Assembly: GCA_024275955.1 (NCBI GenBank)
Contig: JAJRYD010000004.1
Location: 69,585 to 133,584 of the forward strand
Reading direction: 5' to 3'
Origin: Nitrospirota bacterium
Lineage (GTDB): Bacteria; Nitrospinota_A; UBA7883; JACRGQ01
Length of the DNA stretch: 64,000 bases
Positions 19,376 to 27,840 of this stretch are shown here, piece after piece; position 1 is the first letter of the stretch, and every line of letters starts with the position of its first letter. The position numbers were made by a program, and so were the translations under genes. Under the pieces are notes generated by a model, which was not told the origin of the DNA, made no database searches, and saw nothing but the letters and a program-made list of their open reading frames with translations.

Positions 19376-20673
19376 AGCACCTGCTGGCATTAATCATCCT
19401 TTACCTGATAATGGCGTCACTTACCTTCTTTGTCGGGAGTTTGCCGGCCGACAGCCCGCTTTTTACCTCTACCGTTCTTGGGTTCCTTATGCTTGCCTCG
19501 CTCTTTCTTGGAAAGGTTGTCGGAAAAGCAGGGCTACCGCTTATAACAGGTTATCTTTTTTGCGGTATGCTTTTTGGCCCATGGGGAATAGAGCTGTTCA
19601 GCACGGAAGATGTTAAAAGGCTCGGCTTTATTAACCATCTGGCTCTCGCGTTGATAGCGCTCTCGGCCGGAGCCGAGCTGAAACTAGGCTCTATAAAAAA
19701 GCTTTTGAAAAAGATTATCGCCATTTCCGTTTCTCAGATGACAATTATTTTCGCTGGCGTTTCTACAACTTTTTATTTCATCTTTCAATCCGGCAGGTTC
19801 GACATAGTCCCTCAAGGGGATATAGCTTTGTATGCCGCTATCATCCTCGGCGTGATAGCAACCGCGAACTCTCCAAGCTCCGTCGTAGCTATAATCGGAG
19901 AACTAAAGGCGCACGGCCCAGTATCGCAAACGGTACTTTCCGTTTCGGTTATTAAGGATGTTTTTGTAATAGCTCTGTTCGCTTTTGTCGTCTCTTTCAT
20001 ACTATCGTCATCCGGCGGGCTGGTTACCGTATCGGCAGTCGAAACTTTTGGCGCTATCATTTCGGAAACATTGCTTTCTATGCTGGCCGGAACGGTAATA
20101 GGAACTCTGGTTATCGCCTACTTAAAAAGATTCAGAAAAGAACAGCTGTTGTTCATACTAGGTCTTGCCGTAGTCTGCTCCGCCATAAGCGCCTTTTTGC
20201 ACCTTAACGAGCTTCTTATGTGCATCATGGTTGGGTTTATCGTCAGAAATTTTTTGGAAGAGGGAATCGCATTTGAAAAATGGCTGGAAAAAGGCTCTAC
20301 ACCTATTTTTGTCATATTCTTCTCCCTTGCAGGGGCATCTCTCGACCTGAACGCGTTTATGGAGATGTGGCCTGCGGCTATAATCTATTTCGCGGTCAGG
20401 CTGGCGACGGTTTGGGCATCGACCAGTGCCGTAGCCGCCCTATGCAATGAACCGGAAAAAATAAAAAAACATCTATGGAGCGGATTCACCCCTCAGGCTG
20501 GCGTAAGCTTGGGGCTTGCCACAATAGTTGCCGAACAGTTCCCCGGATGGGGAGAAGGACTGGTAATATTAATAATGGCAACAATCGTTATAAATCAAAT
20601 TGTCGGGCCTATAATATTTAAATTTTCACTTCTTGCCTGCGGAGAAGATGGCAAAGACGATTACAATAAATAA
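19372..20673 (+). CDS. Cation/proton antiporter (CPA2-type), second of pair
   Basis: 433 residues with about 12 membrane segments and no soluble regulatory domain. Related to its neighbour: KAGLPLITGYLFCGMLFGPWG, LALIALSAGAELKLGSIKK near 100, IATANSPSSVVAIIGEL near 160 and FTPQAGVSLGLATIVAEQFPG near 380. ATGA overlap with the first antiporter implies balanced production, and the two might form a hetero-oligomer (inference). It is the last gene before the flagellar motor cluster. Confidence 0.82.
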   Translation: MKHLLALIILYLIMASLTFFVGSLPADSPLFTSTVLGFLMLASLFLGKVVGKAGLPLITGYLFCGMLFGPWGIELFSTEDVKRLGFINHLALALIALSAGAELKLGSIKKLLKKIIAISVSQMTIIFAGVSTTFYFIFQSGRFDIVPQGDIALYAAIILGVIATANSPSSVVAIIGELKAHGPVSQTVLSVSVIKDVFVIALFAFVVSFILSSSGGLVTVSAVETFGAIISETLLSMLAGTVIGTLVIAYLKRFRKEQLLFILGLAVVCSAISAFLHLNELLMCIMVGFIVRNFLEEGIAFEKWLEKGSTPIFVIFFSLAGASLDLNAFMEMWPAAIIYFAVRLATVWASTSAVAALCNEPEKIKKHLWSGFTPQAGVSLGLATIVAEQFPGWGEGLVILIMATIVINQIVGPIIFKFSLLACGEDGKDDYNK

Positions 20674-20733
20674 AACGGTTCCCATCTCTCTGATAAGAAA
20701 CAGCCGGAATGCTAACACCTTCCAATAAAAGGG

Positions 20734-20761
20734 TTTAGCTTTTTTGACGGGATTCCGATAA
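20734..20761 (+). promoter_or_regulatory. Candidate sigma-28 (FliA) promoter for the motor operon
   Basis: TCCGATAA at 20754-20761 matches seven of eight bases of the flagellar -10 consensus GCCGATAA. TTTAGCTT at 20734-20741, 12 bp upstream, is a weaker match to the -35 TAAAGTTT. Transcription would start about 70 nt before motA. Support comes from position and the downstream flagellar genes; the -35 is poor. Confidence 0.35.
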
Positions 20762-20837
20762 GGGGTAATGGCAATATTATCTATATATAGACGCAGGCAG
20801 GGTGCCGGCATAACTTAATGAAAAGTAAGGGAATATA

Positions 20838-21599
20838 ATGGATATAGCATCAATAATCGGGATTGCTGGTGGAATAGGCCTTATTGTAGCCGCTATCGGC
20901 GGAGAGAGCCTTGTCTTCTTCGTTTCAATTCCTTCTGTCCTTATTGTTGGATTAGGAACATGTTCAGCCGTGCTGGTCAACTACCCGTTGAAGGAATGCA
21001 TAGGAGCTATCGTAGTGTTCAAAAAAGCGTTTCTTTTTAAACAAGGCAAGCCGGAGGAGCTTATACCGATGCTGGTCGATTTTGGCAAGAAGGCTAGAAG
21101 CGACGGGATACTGGTCCTTCAAAACGAAGTCGGCAAAATTAACGAACCTTTCATCCTCAAAGGGATACAGCTTGCCATTGACGGCATGGAACCGCCGACA
21201 ATAATGAAAATCCTCGAAAATGAAATAGAGTATATGAAGGAAAGGCATAAGGCCGGTTACGACATAATACTTTCGTTTGGGACATTCGCGCCGGCGTTCG
21301 GGATGATAGGAACTCTCGTAGGTCTCGTGCTTATGCTTCAGCAGATGGACGACCCGTCGAAAATAGGCCCGGCTATGTCGCTGGCGCTTATCACCACTTT
21401 CTATGGAGCTGTGTCTGCCAACCTTGTATTTATGCCTCTTGCCGGAAAACTAAAAAAGATAAGCACGAACGAAATGCTTATTTACGAACTTGCGCTTGAA
21501 GCTATCGTTTCTATCGCTTCTGGTGATAACCCGCGGATAATAGAACAAAAGCTTCATGGGTTTCTTGCCCCTAAATTTAGAAAGACATCCTTTGACTAA
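20838..21599 (+). CDS. motA: Flagellar motor stator protein MotA
   Basis: 253 residues with four membrane helices (5-25, 30-50, about 148-170, 180-205) and the cytoplasmic loop that contacts FliG. TM3/TM4 motifs are FAPAFGMIGTLVGLVLML, containing the conserved Pro, and GPAMSLALITTFYGAVSANLVFMPLAGKL. It forms the ion channel of the stator with MotB and turns the rotor. It is followed by two MotB-type genes; its stop overlaps the next start (TAATG). Confidence 0.95.
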   Translation: MDIASIIGIAGGIGLIVAAIGGESLVFFVSIPSVLIVGLGTCSAVLVNYPLKECIGAIVVFKKAFLFKQGKPEELIPMLVDFGKKARSDGILVLQNEVGKINEPFILKGIQLAIDGMEPPTIMKILENEIEYMKERHKAGYDIILSFGTFAPAFGMIGTLVGLVLMLQQMDDPSKIGPAMSLALITTFYGAVSANLVFMPLAGKLKKISTNEMLIYELALEAIVSIASGDNPRIIEQKLHGFLAPKFRKTSFD

Positions 21600-22306
21600 T
21601 GACTATTACAAAAGTTATACAAAACCAACGCGGCGATACATTCATGGTTATGATGACCACGCTGAATATGCTGTTGCTGGCGTTCTTCATAGTGCTTAAC
21701 GCTATCTCCGTTCCTAGTGATGAGAATAAAAAACAGGCACTCGGGTCGCTACTTGGCACCTTTGGCATCCTATCCGCGGGGATGACCCCGACAGCGTCGA
21801 CAGGTGCTTCGATGATGCCTCCCTCCAGCGAAATGACCGATGGCGAAGCAACAGTAAATGAACTTCTGGAAAACCTTGAGCGCTTCTCAAAGGAGCATAA
21901 GCTAGAAAAAGATACAAACGTGATGAAGGGAAAAAAAGGCATTAATATATACATGACCTCGAAGGCGCTTTTTGAACAGGGCAACGCCATTCTTACCGCC
22001 GATGCCAAAGAACTGCTTGGGCAGATTGCTATGGTGCTGGATGAGATCGAGGGAAAAGTAAATATCGTCGGGCATACCGAAAGAGAAAGCTATCTGGCCG
22101 GCCCATACCCCGACAACTGGACTCTCTCTTGGGCAAGGGCCGCGAGTGCTACCAACGAAATACTAAAAGACGAGAACCTCTCCCCCGCGAGATTCTCTAT
22201 TTCTGGTTACGGTTCCACTCAGCCGTTTCTAGGCGGGGGAACCCCGGAGAGAGACAAGTTTAACGACAGAGTAGAAGTGATTTTAGAAAGAAAGAGGCGG
22301 TACTAA
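21599..22306 (+). CDS. MotB-like OmpA-domain protein lacking the ion-binding Asp
   Basis: 235 residues: short N-terminal tail, one membrane helix (about 15-37) and a peptidoglycan-binding OmpA/MotB domain, with TERESY and LSWARAASATNEIL near 155-185 and the FNDRVEVILERKRR end. In true MotB an Asp sits eight residues before an FF pair in the helix. Here that position is Thr21 (MMTTLNMLLLAFF), so the proton-conducting residue is missing. It sits between motA and a complete motB, coupled on both sides. It may be a non-conducting stator partner or a peptidoglycan anchor; a degenerating duplicate is also possible. Confidence 0.8.
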   Translation: MTITKVIQNQRGDTFMVMMTTLNMLLLAFFIVLNAISVPSDENKKQALGSLLGTFGILSAGMTPTASTGASMMPPSSEMTDGEATVNELLENLERFSKEHKLEKDTNVMKGKKGINIYMTSKALFEQGNAILTADAKELLGQIAMVLDEIEGKVNIVGHTERESYLAGPYPDNWTLSWARAASATNEILKDENLSPARFSISGYGSTQPFLGGGTPERDKFNDRVEVILERKRRY

Positions 22307-23083
22307 ATGGCCGAAGAACTGATACTCAGAAGAAAAGAGAAGAAATCGGATGGTGAAGAAGATGAAGGCGGAGTCGACAAAGATTTCTGGATGATAACCT
22401 TCTCAGACCTTCTACAGCTTCTTATCACCTTTTTCGTCCTTCTTATCTCTATGGCATCAATGGACGACCAGACTGTTAAAGAGATGTTCTCGGTTTTTAC
22501 AGGCGGCATGGGAGAGCTTAACTACACCTCTAAACATAGGCTGACAAAACCGAGCGAAATTCCGGTAGTAATTCCGACCACCGTTACCGTAGACGCGCTT
22601 ATAGCCCTACTCCGTTTTGATCCATCGGACACAAAGCTAAAGGAAAAAACCGACATGCTTATACAAAACATGATTATTGATAGAGTCGAAATCCGAAAAC
22701 GGGGAAGCGAATTCAGCCTCGTACTCTCCGACGAAGCGGTTTTTGAAGAGGGACAGATAGAAATAAAGGAAGAGCTAAAGCCGGTTCTCGACAATATCAT
22801 CGAAATACTATCACTCTCAAACAACACTATAACAATAGAAGGGCATACCGACGATATCCCGACAGTCGGCCGGTTTTTGCATACGAACTGGGAACTTTCC
22901 GCGGCAAGAGCGACAAGTGTGCTTAGATATATGATGGAAAATGGAACAATCGGGGTAGAGAGAATGCAGGCTAAAGGAATGGCCTCTTTTAACCCAAAAA
23001 CAAGAAACATAAGCGAAAATTACAGAAAACGGAACAGGCGGGTAGAAATTGTGATAAAACAGTTTGATAAGGAACCTTTTTAA
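22307..23083 (+). CDS. motB: Flagellar motor stator protein MotB
   Basis: 258 residues. A charged N-terminus is followed by the MotB helix ITFSDLLQLLITFFVLLISM, with the ion-binding Asp34 present. The C-terminal OmpA-like domain binds peptidoglycan: VLSDEAVFEEGQIEIKEELKPVL, EGHTDDIPTVG near 175, NWELSAARATSVLRYM and NRRVEIVI. It anchors the stator and conducts H+ or Na+ with MotA. It starts one base after the MotB-like gene ends; a Shine-Dalgarno sequence for fliL follows it. Confidence 0.95.
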   Translation: MAEELILRRKEKKSDGEEDEGGVDKDFWMITFSDLLQLLITFFVLLISMASMDDQTVKEMFSVFTGGMGELNYTSKHRLTKPSEIPVVIPTTVTVDALIALLRFDPSDTKLKEKTDMLIQNMIIDRVEIRKRGSEFSLVLSDEAVFEEGQIEIKEELKPVLDNIIEILSLSNNTITIEGHTDDIPTVGRFLHTNWELSAARATSVLRYMMENGTIGVERMQAKGMASFNPKTRNISENYRKRNRRVEIVIKQFDKEPF

Positions 23084-23095
23084 GGAGGATCGCTA

Positions 23096-23629
23096 ATGGC
23101 GACAGAGGAACCGCTGGACGACGACGAAGCAGAAGGAGGCGACAAGCCGAAAAAAACCGGCTCTAAGGTTCTGCTTTTGGCTTTGGCCGCAGTAGCTCTC
23201 TTGGCTCTTGCGGGAGGCGGAGCCTATATGTTCCTTTCTGGCGACCCAGCACCAGAAACAAAAAAGGCTGGCGAACAAGAAGCAGGCGAAGAAGCTGAAG
23301 CAGTGGCGAACGAAGAGGCGGCTAAACTTGGAGATGTGCTGGCACTCGATGCCTTTATAGTCAACCTTGCCGGAGAATCTGGAAAACGCTACCTAAAAAT
23401 CACGATGCAACTCGAAATGAATAACTCAACACTGGCCGAAGAGATCCAAAACAAAATGCCTCAGATAAAGGACTCCGTTATCACCGTCCTCTCATCTAAA
23501 ACAACTGACGACCTTTTGACGATTGAGGGCAAGTTTCTCCTTAAAGAACAACTGCTTACCAGAGTCAACTCTCTCCTTAGAACTGGAGTAGTAAAGAATG
23601 TCTATTTTGTCGAGTTTGTCATACAGTAG
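23096..23629 (+). CDS. fliL: Flagellar basal body-associated protein FliL
   Basis: 177 residues: acidic cytoplasmic N-terminus, one membrane helix (about 25-45), an acidic linker and a periplasmic FliL domain. Conserved features are LDAFIVNLAGESGKRYLKI (about 83-101) and the C-terminal VITVLSSKTTDDLLTIEGKF and VKNVYFVEFVIQ. FliL surrounds the stator plug region and supports torque under load. The ATG has a strong Shine-Dalgarno sequence (AAGGAGG). It sits between motB and fliM. Confidence 0.95.
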   Translation: MATEEPLDDDEAEGGDKPKKTGSKVLLLALAAVALLALAGGGAYMFLSGDPAPETKKAGEQEAGEEAEAVANEEAAKLGDVLALDAFIVNLAGESGKRYLKITMQLEMNNSTLAEEIQNKMPQIKDSVITVLSSKTTDDLLTIEGKFLLKEQLLTRVNSLLRTGVVKNVYFVEFVIQ

Positions 23630-23667
23630 CGTTGCAGGTATTTTTATAATTTAAATCGGTATAAAAA

Positions 23668-24681
23668 ATGAGTCAGATATTATCACAGGACGAAGTCGAC
23701 GCTCTATTACGCGGTGTAAGCGATGGCGAGATAGAAACCGAAGCCGAAGACCTCGGCGACGATTCCGGCGTTGTCCCTTACGACCTTACCAGCCAAGAGA
23801 GAATTATACGCGGCAGGATGCCGACGCTCGACATCATAAACCAGCGGTTTTCGCGTATTTTCCGCAACTCCCTCTCTACAGCTCTAAGAAAGGTACTCGA
23901 TGTCAGTGCTGTTTCGACCGACACCGTAAAGTTCGGCGAATTTATCAAGTCGCTTCCGGTGCCAGCTTCACTACATATCTTCCGCATCGCCCCTTTAAGG
24001 GGGTTTGCTTTGCTGGTGGCAGAGTCCAAAATGGCGTTTGCGCTAGTTGATTCCTTTTTCGGCGGTACCGGCGAGTCAAAAATGAAGATCGAGGGACGAG
24101 ATTTCACCGCCATAGAGCAAAGACTGATTAAAAAAGTGGTTTTAATGATGCTCAAAGATATGCAGAAGGCATGGGTACCTGTGCATCAGGTCGAGATGTC
24201 GTTTGTCCGCTCAGAGGTAAACCCGCAGTTCGCCGCCATTGTTCCTCCTACCGATGTTGTAGTTGTAATCCTGTACGAAATCGAGATGGACCAGTTTGCC
24301 GGAACAATAACGGTATGCCTGCCGTACTCCACGATAGAACCGATAATAGGAAAGCTTAAAGCCGGTTTCCAGAGCGACCAGCTCGAAGTAGACCTTACAT
24401 GGGTAAGAAGGCTTCGTGAAAGGCTGGCGATGGCGGCGGTAGAGGTAAAAGTTTTGCTGGGAGAAGCAAGAATGCCGGTGCATGAATTTCTTGAGCTAAA
24501 GCCCGGCTCGGTAATCGAGCTTGGAACAGACGTAACGGACGACCTCCCTATATTTATCGGGGGGGTCGAAAAGTTTAGAGGCTTCCCTGGCGTTGTGCGG
24601 GGCAATAAGGCTATAAGGATCTCAAAAATGATAAGTAGGGTGGGCAAAGACGAGCCAACTAAGGTAGAATCAGAAGCATGA
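23668..24681 (+). CDS. fliM: Flagellar motor switch protein FliM
   Basis: 337 residues. The N-terminal MSQILSQDEVDALLRG is the CheY-P binding peptide. A middle domain with FGGTGE and DFTAIEQRLIKKV contacts FliG, and a C-terminal SpoA domain (about 250-325) pairs with FliN. It is part of the C-ring that sets rotation direction. No clear ribosome site precedes the ATG. Its 3' end overlaps the fliN start by ATGA. The presence of a CheY-binding peptide implies chemotaxis genes elsewhere. Confidence 0.96.
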   Translation: MSQILSQDEVDALLRGVSDGEIETEAEDLGDDSGVVPYDLTSQERIIRGRMPTLDIINQRFSRIFRNSLSTALRKVLDVSAVSTDTVKFGEFIKSLPVPASLHIFRIAPLRGFALLVAESKMAFALVDSFFGGTGESKMKIEGRDFTAIEQRLIKKVVLMMLKDMQKAWVPVHQVEMSFVRSEVNPQFAAIVPPTDVVVVILYEIEMDQFAGTITVCLPYSTIEPIIGKLKAGFQSDQLEVDLTWVRRLRERLAMAAVEVKVLLGEARMPVHEFLELKPGSVIELGTDVTDDLPIFIGGVEKFRGFPGVVRGNKAIRISKMISRVGKDEPTKVESEA

Positions 24682-25097
24682 GTGATGATGTAAACGAAGA
24701 GGAAGATTTGTGGGGGGCCGCCGCCGAAGACCTTGAAAAGCAACGTGAGATGCTAAAAGAGGAAGCGCAGTCGGCGGGAGACTCTGCCGACGAAGCGCAA
24801 GCCGCTACAGGCGGAGCGATAGCGACAAGTGCCGATGACGATAAGTACGCAAGAATCCTCGATATCCCTCTGAGCCTTTCTGTGGAATTAGGTGATGCCA
24901 AAATGCTCATCAACGACCTGCTTCAGCTCGGTCAAGGGTCGGTCATAGAGCTGGCAAAGCTGGTGGGAGAACCTCTCGACGTAAGAGTAAATACTAGGCT
25001 TATAGCCAAGGGCGAGGTTGTCGTCGTGAACGAAAAGTTTGGAGTGCGGCTTACCGAAGTACTCGACGCAAAAGAAATAATAGAAAATCTAGCCTAG
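24678..25097 (+). CDS. fliN: Flagellar motor switch protein FliN
   Basis: 139 residues: an acidic, low-complexity N-terminal 60 residues and a C-terminal SpoA domain starting at ILDIPLSLSVELGDAKM, with LLQLGQGSVIELAKLVGEPLDV and VNEKFGVRLTEVL. It forms the bottom of the C-ring together with FliM. It is the last gene of the motor operon; the next gene, rho, begins 147 bp later in a spacer where I see no clear terminator. Confidence 0.96.
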   Translation: MSDDVNEEEDLWGAAAEDLEKQREMLKEEAQSAGDSADEAQAATGGAIATSADDDKYARILDIPLSLSVELGDAKMLINDLLQLGQGSVIELAKLVGEPLDVRVNTRLIAKGEVVVVNEKFGVRLTEVLDAKEIIENLA

Positions 25098-25244
25098 CTT
25101 CTGGTATAATCCGCACTGACCGTCCCGTACTGTTCACGGGGCTTCAAGTTTACTGCCGTTTTAAGGATACGGCACCTCGTAGGTTTTTTAACGACCGGCG
25201 CTCGCGCTCTCCACCTCCGGGTTTTATTAGGGATAAACATAACG

Positions 25245-26372
25245 ATGAGTGATTCAGTTTCAGGCATTCTTGAAATCGTACAAAAGGGGTACGGCTTCCT
25301 AAGGTCTCTGCCAGACAACCTTGTGATAGCCCCGACAGACCCATACATATCGCCAAAGCTTATACAGATACACCGGCTAAAGACCGGCATGGAAATATCC
25401 GGCAAAGGCAAAACACTCAAAAACCAGCCAAACATAGCGCTCGATATCATCGACACCATAAACGGTCTCGACCCGAAAAAGGCAAAAGAGCTGATACCAT
25501 TTCAAAAACTTACAGCTATAGACCCAGAGGAACAACTGCATCTTGAGGTCGATAAAACGACCACATCGACAAGAATTATAGACCTCTTCGTACCGATAGG
25601 AATGGGACAGCGGGTCCTTATCGTCTCGCCTCCCAAAGCTGGAAAAACAACCATCATGGAAGATATAGCAAAAGGCGTAGAGATAAACTACCCGGAAGCG
25701 CACTTGAGCGTATTCCTTGTCGATGAAAGACCGGAAGAGGCTACACACTTCAAACGAACGATAGGCGGAGAGGGGATATCTACCGACTTCGATAGACCAA
25801 ACAAAGAACATATAAGAATAGCGCACCTCGTTTTTGAAAGAGCAAAGAGCCTTGCCGAAGCGGGGCAAGATGTAATACTGCTGGTCGATTCGCTTACAAG
25901 GCTCGGCAGAGCGTTCAACCGCGATGTAGACAGCCGGGGCAAAACTCTCTCCGGCGGTCTCTCGCACGGCGCGCTCGATTTCCCCAGAAGGTTCTACGGC
26001 TCTGCAAGAAATATCGAAGGCGAAGGAAGCCTTACGATAATCGCCTCCATACTGGTAGATACCGGAAGCAAAATGGACGAACTTATCTTACAAGAGTTTA
26101 AAGGAACAGGCAACTGCGAAATAGTACTCGACCGTACTCTCGCCGATTCCAGAATATTCCCCGCGATAGATTTCCAAAAATCCGGCACAAGAAAAGATGA
26201 AAAACTTATATCGCCCGATTCCTACCGAAAAATAAACCTTATCCGAAGAGCGATGCTCGACGATAAACGAGGCGAGAAATATAGAATGTTCCTCGAAAAA
26301 TTCAACCAATCGGAAACCAACGAAAAATTTCTCGACACTATCCCCGACCCTGCCAAAATGCGCACCATGTAA
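25245..26372 (+). CDS. rho: Transcription termination factor Rho, lacking the N-terminal helical domain
   Basis: 375 residues, about 45 shorter than E. coli Rho. The missing part is the N-terminal helix bundle; the protein starts straight at the RNA-binding cold-shock-like domain (VSGILEIVQKGYGFLRS, RNP1-like). The ATPase is complete: Walker A SPPKAGKTT near 128, VDERPEEAT, Walker B VILLVDSLTRLGRAFN, and ARNIEGEGSLTIIAS and EEFKGTGN-type loops. It terminates untranslated transcripts as an RNA translocase. The upstream frame is open but has no start codon and no Rho-like sequence, so the short form appears genuine. Confidence 0.95.
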   Translation: MSDSVSGILEIVQKGYGFLRSLPDNLVIAPTDPYISPKLIQIHRLKTGMEISGKGKTLKNQPNIALDIIDTINGLDPKKAKELIPFQKLTAIDPEEQLHLEVDKTTTSTRIIDLFVPIGMGQRVLIVSPPKAGKTTIMEDIAKGVEINYPEAHLSVFLVDERPEEATHFKRTIGGEGISTDFDRPNKEHIRIAHLVFERAKSLAEAGQDVILLVDSLTRLGRAFNRDVDSRGKTLSGGLSHGALDFPRRFYGSARNIEGEGSLTIIASILVDTGSKMDELILQEFKGTGNCEIVLDRTLADSRIFPAIDFQKSGTRKDEKLISPDSYRKINLIRRAMLDDKRGEKYRMFLEKFNQSETNEKFLDTIPDPAKMRTM

Positions 26373-26453
26373 CAGGCAACGCCTGTTAGTAGCTGTCGCA
26401 CGCGACAAATACACCGAAAAGAGTTTCAAAAGTTTTTGTACACTGCCCACCAA

Positions 26454-26515
26454 GCGAAAAGCAAACCCGCAATGCGGGCGCAGAACGCGTGGAGCCAGCT
26501 CTCGCTCGCGGTAAG
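26454..26515. repeat. Repeat-derived spacer after rho (25-bp repeat plus family-3 motif)
   Basis: Bases 26454-26478 (GCGAAAAGCAAACCCGCAAT and five more) recur with one mismatch at 27146-27170 and include an ACCCGC-AAT-GCGGG-type hairpin. Bases 26484-26515 are a reverse-orientation copy of the family-3 motif (reverse strand GAGAGCTGGCTCCACGC). The 826-bp gap from rho to the YciO-like gene has no recognisable gene. Confidence 0.5.
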
Positions 26516-26657
26516 CAACGCCTACTGGTAACCACGCAACCGCGTGAAGGCAGTAGTCGCTCGCGGGAAAATATAATTCCTTAAATTTCTAAAAATTCTT
26601 CATGCACCGTTGCCGACTCTGTCGGGACGCTTATCGTAAGTGCCACAGACAAGAAAT

Positions 26658-26787
26658 GGGACTGTTTCCAAAAGAGTTTTTTTAAGCATTTTAAGGAAAA
26701 GTTTATTTTCTAACTTCTTTAAAATAGAACCGTTAGAGATTGGCAATTTGTAGCAAACCCAAGATTGTCTTATTCGGCAACAGCCCC
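26658..26787 (+). mobile_element. MITE-like element, family 1, copy 2
   Basis: 130 bp from GGGACTGTTTCC to GGCAACAGCCCC. A perfect 5-bp direct repeat, GAAAT, flanks it (26653-26657 and 26788-26792). Its interior resembles copy 3 most closely (GGCAATTTGTAGCAAA). It lies 285 bp past the rho stop, on the same strand as rho. Confidence 0.85.
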
Positions 26788-27118
26788 GAAATAACTCTTC
26801 CGCCAGAGATGGTCTGAAAGCCGGTGCCGCACGGCGCCCACGTAAACAAAGTTATCCTCTATGTCGCCGTCTTAAAGTGAGAGGCTTATCTCTAGCGGCA
26901 CAGTCACCTTTTGTCTGTAAATTGTCAGGCATAGACAACCTTTCAAAACTGTCATTCTGCGCGTGACCAGCAGGCGGGAGATGCCTATTGCACCGCAAGC
27001 AGAAAATCAGATACCTGCTCTCTACCGCAACGCTCCTCATAGTAACGCCCCTCCTGCGGGGCGACAGCTATGCGTTTGCCAAGCATTCCCGAGCGGTTTA
27101 CCTTAAACCATATCTATC

Positions 27119-27170
27119 GCCAGCCCTTCGGCAAGCTCAGGGCTGGCGAAAAGCAGACCCGCAATGCGGG
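27119..27170. repeat. Palindromic intergenic repeat upstream of the YciO-like gene
   Basis: GCCAGCCCT (27119-27127) and AGGGCTGGC (27139-27147) form a 9-bp perfect stem around TCGGCAAGCTC, a type of intergenic palindrome common in diverse bacterial genomes. It runs directly into the second copy of the 25-bp repeat described at 26454. A further CACCACA/TGTGGTG hairpin follows at 27173-27190. Confidence 0.55.
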
Positions 27171-27198
27171 TGGCACCACACCCCTGTGGTGGGATAGA

Positions 27199-27840
27199 AT
27201 GCTACTCATGGGTGCGGTAATTTACAGGGAGAGGCTCTCCCGCAAAATGATAGAAGGGGCTGTGCGAGCTCTTAAAAAAGGGGAGCTTATAATCTACCCG
27301 ACCGATACCCTCTACGGTATAGGGTGCGACCTTAAAAACGCGAAAGCGCTGGAAAAGTTAAACAAACTAAAAAACAGACCAAAGCTCAAACCGTTCAGCT
27401 TCATCTGCGAGGGGCTTAGCGAGGTAGCCGAGTACGCGAAAGTTTCCAATCAGGCACACAGAGTGATGAAACATTGTCTGCCGGGGCCGTACACATTCGT
27501 GCTTCCGATGAACAGAACCATACCAAAAAAAATGGCGAACAGCGACCATGCCGTCGGCATAAGAATACCGAACCACCATGTACCGCTTGAAATTGTAAAA
27601 GCTTTCGGCGGGCCGATAACTACCACCTCTGTGAACATATCGACAGAGGAGCCTCTGTGCGCGATTGGCGATCTCTCGCAAGAGTTCCTTAACGCCGTTT
27701 CGGTAATTATAGATGCCGGCCCTTTGGAGAACGAATCATCAACCATCGTAGATTTCACCAGCGAGATACCAAGCATACTTCGTAAAGGAAAAGGTCTGGA
27801 CGAGCTAAAGCCGTACATAGATTTCGTGGAAGAGGAATGA
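27199..27840 (+). CDS. Sua5/YciO/YrdC family protein (YciO-like)
   Basis: 213 residues from the ATG at 27199 (a second ATG is at 27208). An upstream start at 27070 would add 43 residues encoded by repeat DNA and is rejected. Family motifs: IIYPTDTLYGIGCDLKN, NRPKLKPFSFIC (Lys/Arg contacts with the nucleotide), PGPYTFVLP, VGIRIPNH and TTTSVNIS. YrdC/Sua5 makes threonylcarbamoyl-AMP for tRNA t6A; the motif spellings here are closer to YciO, whose exact role is less certain. Overlaps the permease start by ATGA. Confidence 0.85.
   Translation: MLLMGAVIYRERLSRKMIEGAVRALKKGELIIYPTDTLYGIGCDLKNAKALEKLNKLKNRPKLKPFSFICEGLSEVAEYAKVSNQAHRVMKHCLPGPYTFVLPMNRTIPKKMANSDHAVGIRIPNHHVPLEIVKAFGGPITTTSVNISTEEPLCAIGDLSQEFLNAVSVIIDAGPLENESSTIVDFTSEIPSILRKGKGLDELKPYIDFVEEE

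Noticed and set aside
27070-27198. 43-residue N-terminal extension of the YciO-like protein
   Set aside because: The extension is encoded by a palindromic intergenic repeat and a 25-bp repeat also found at 26454; family similarity begins only after the ATG at 27199.
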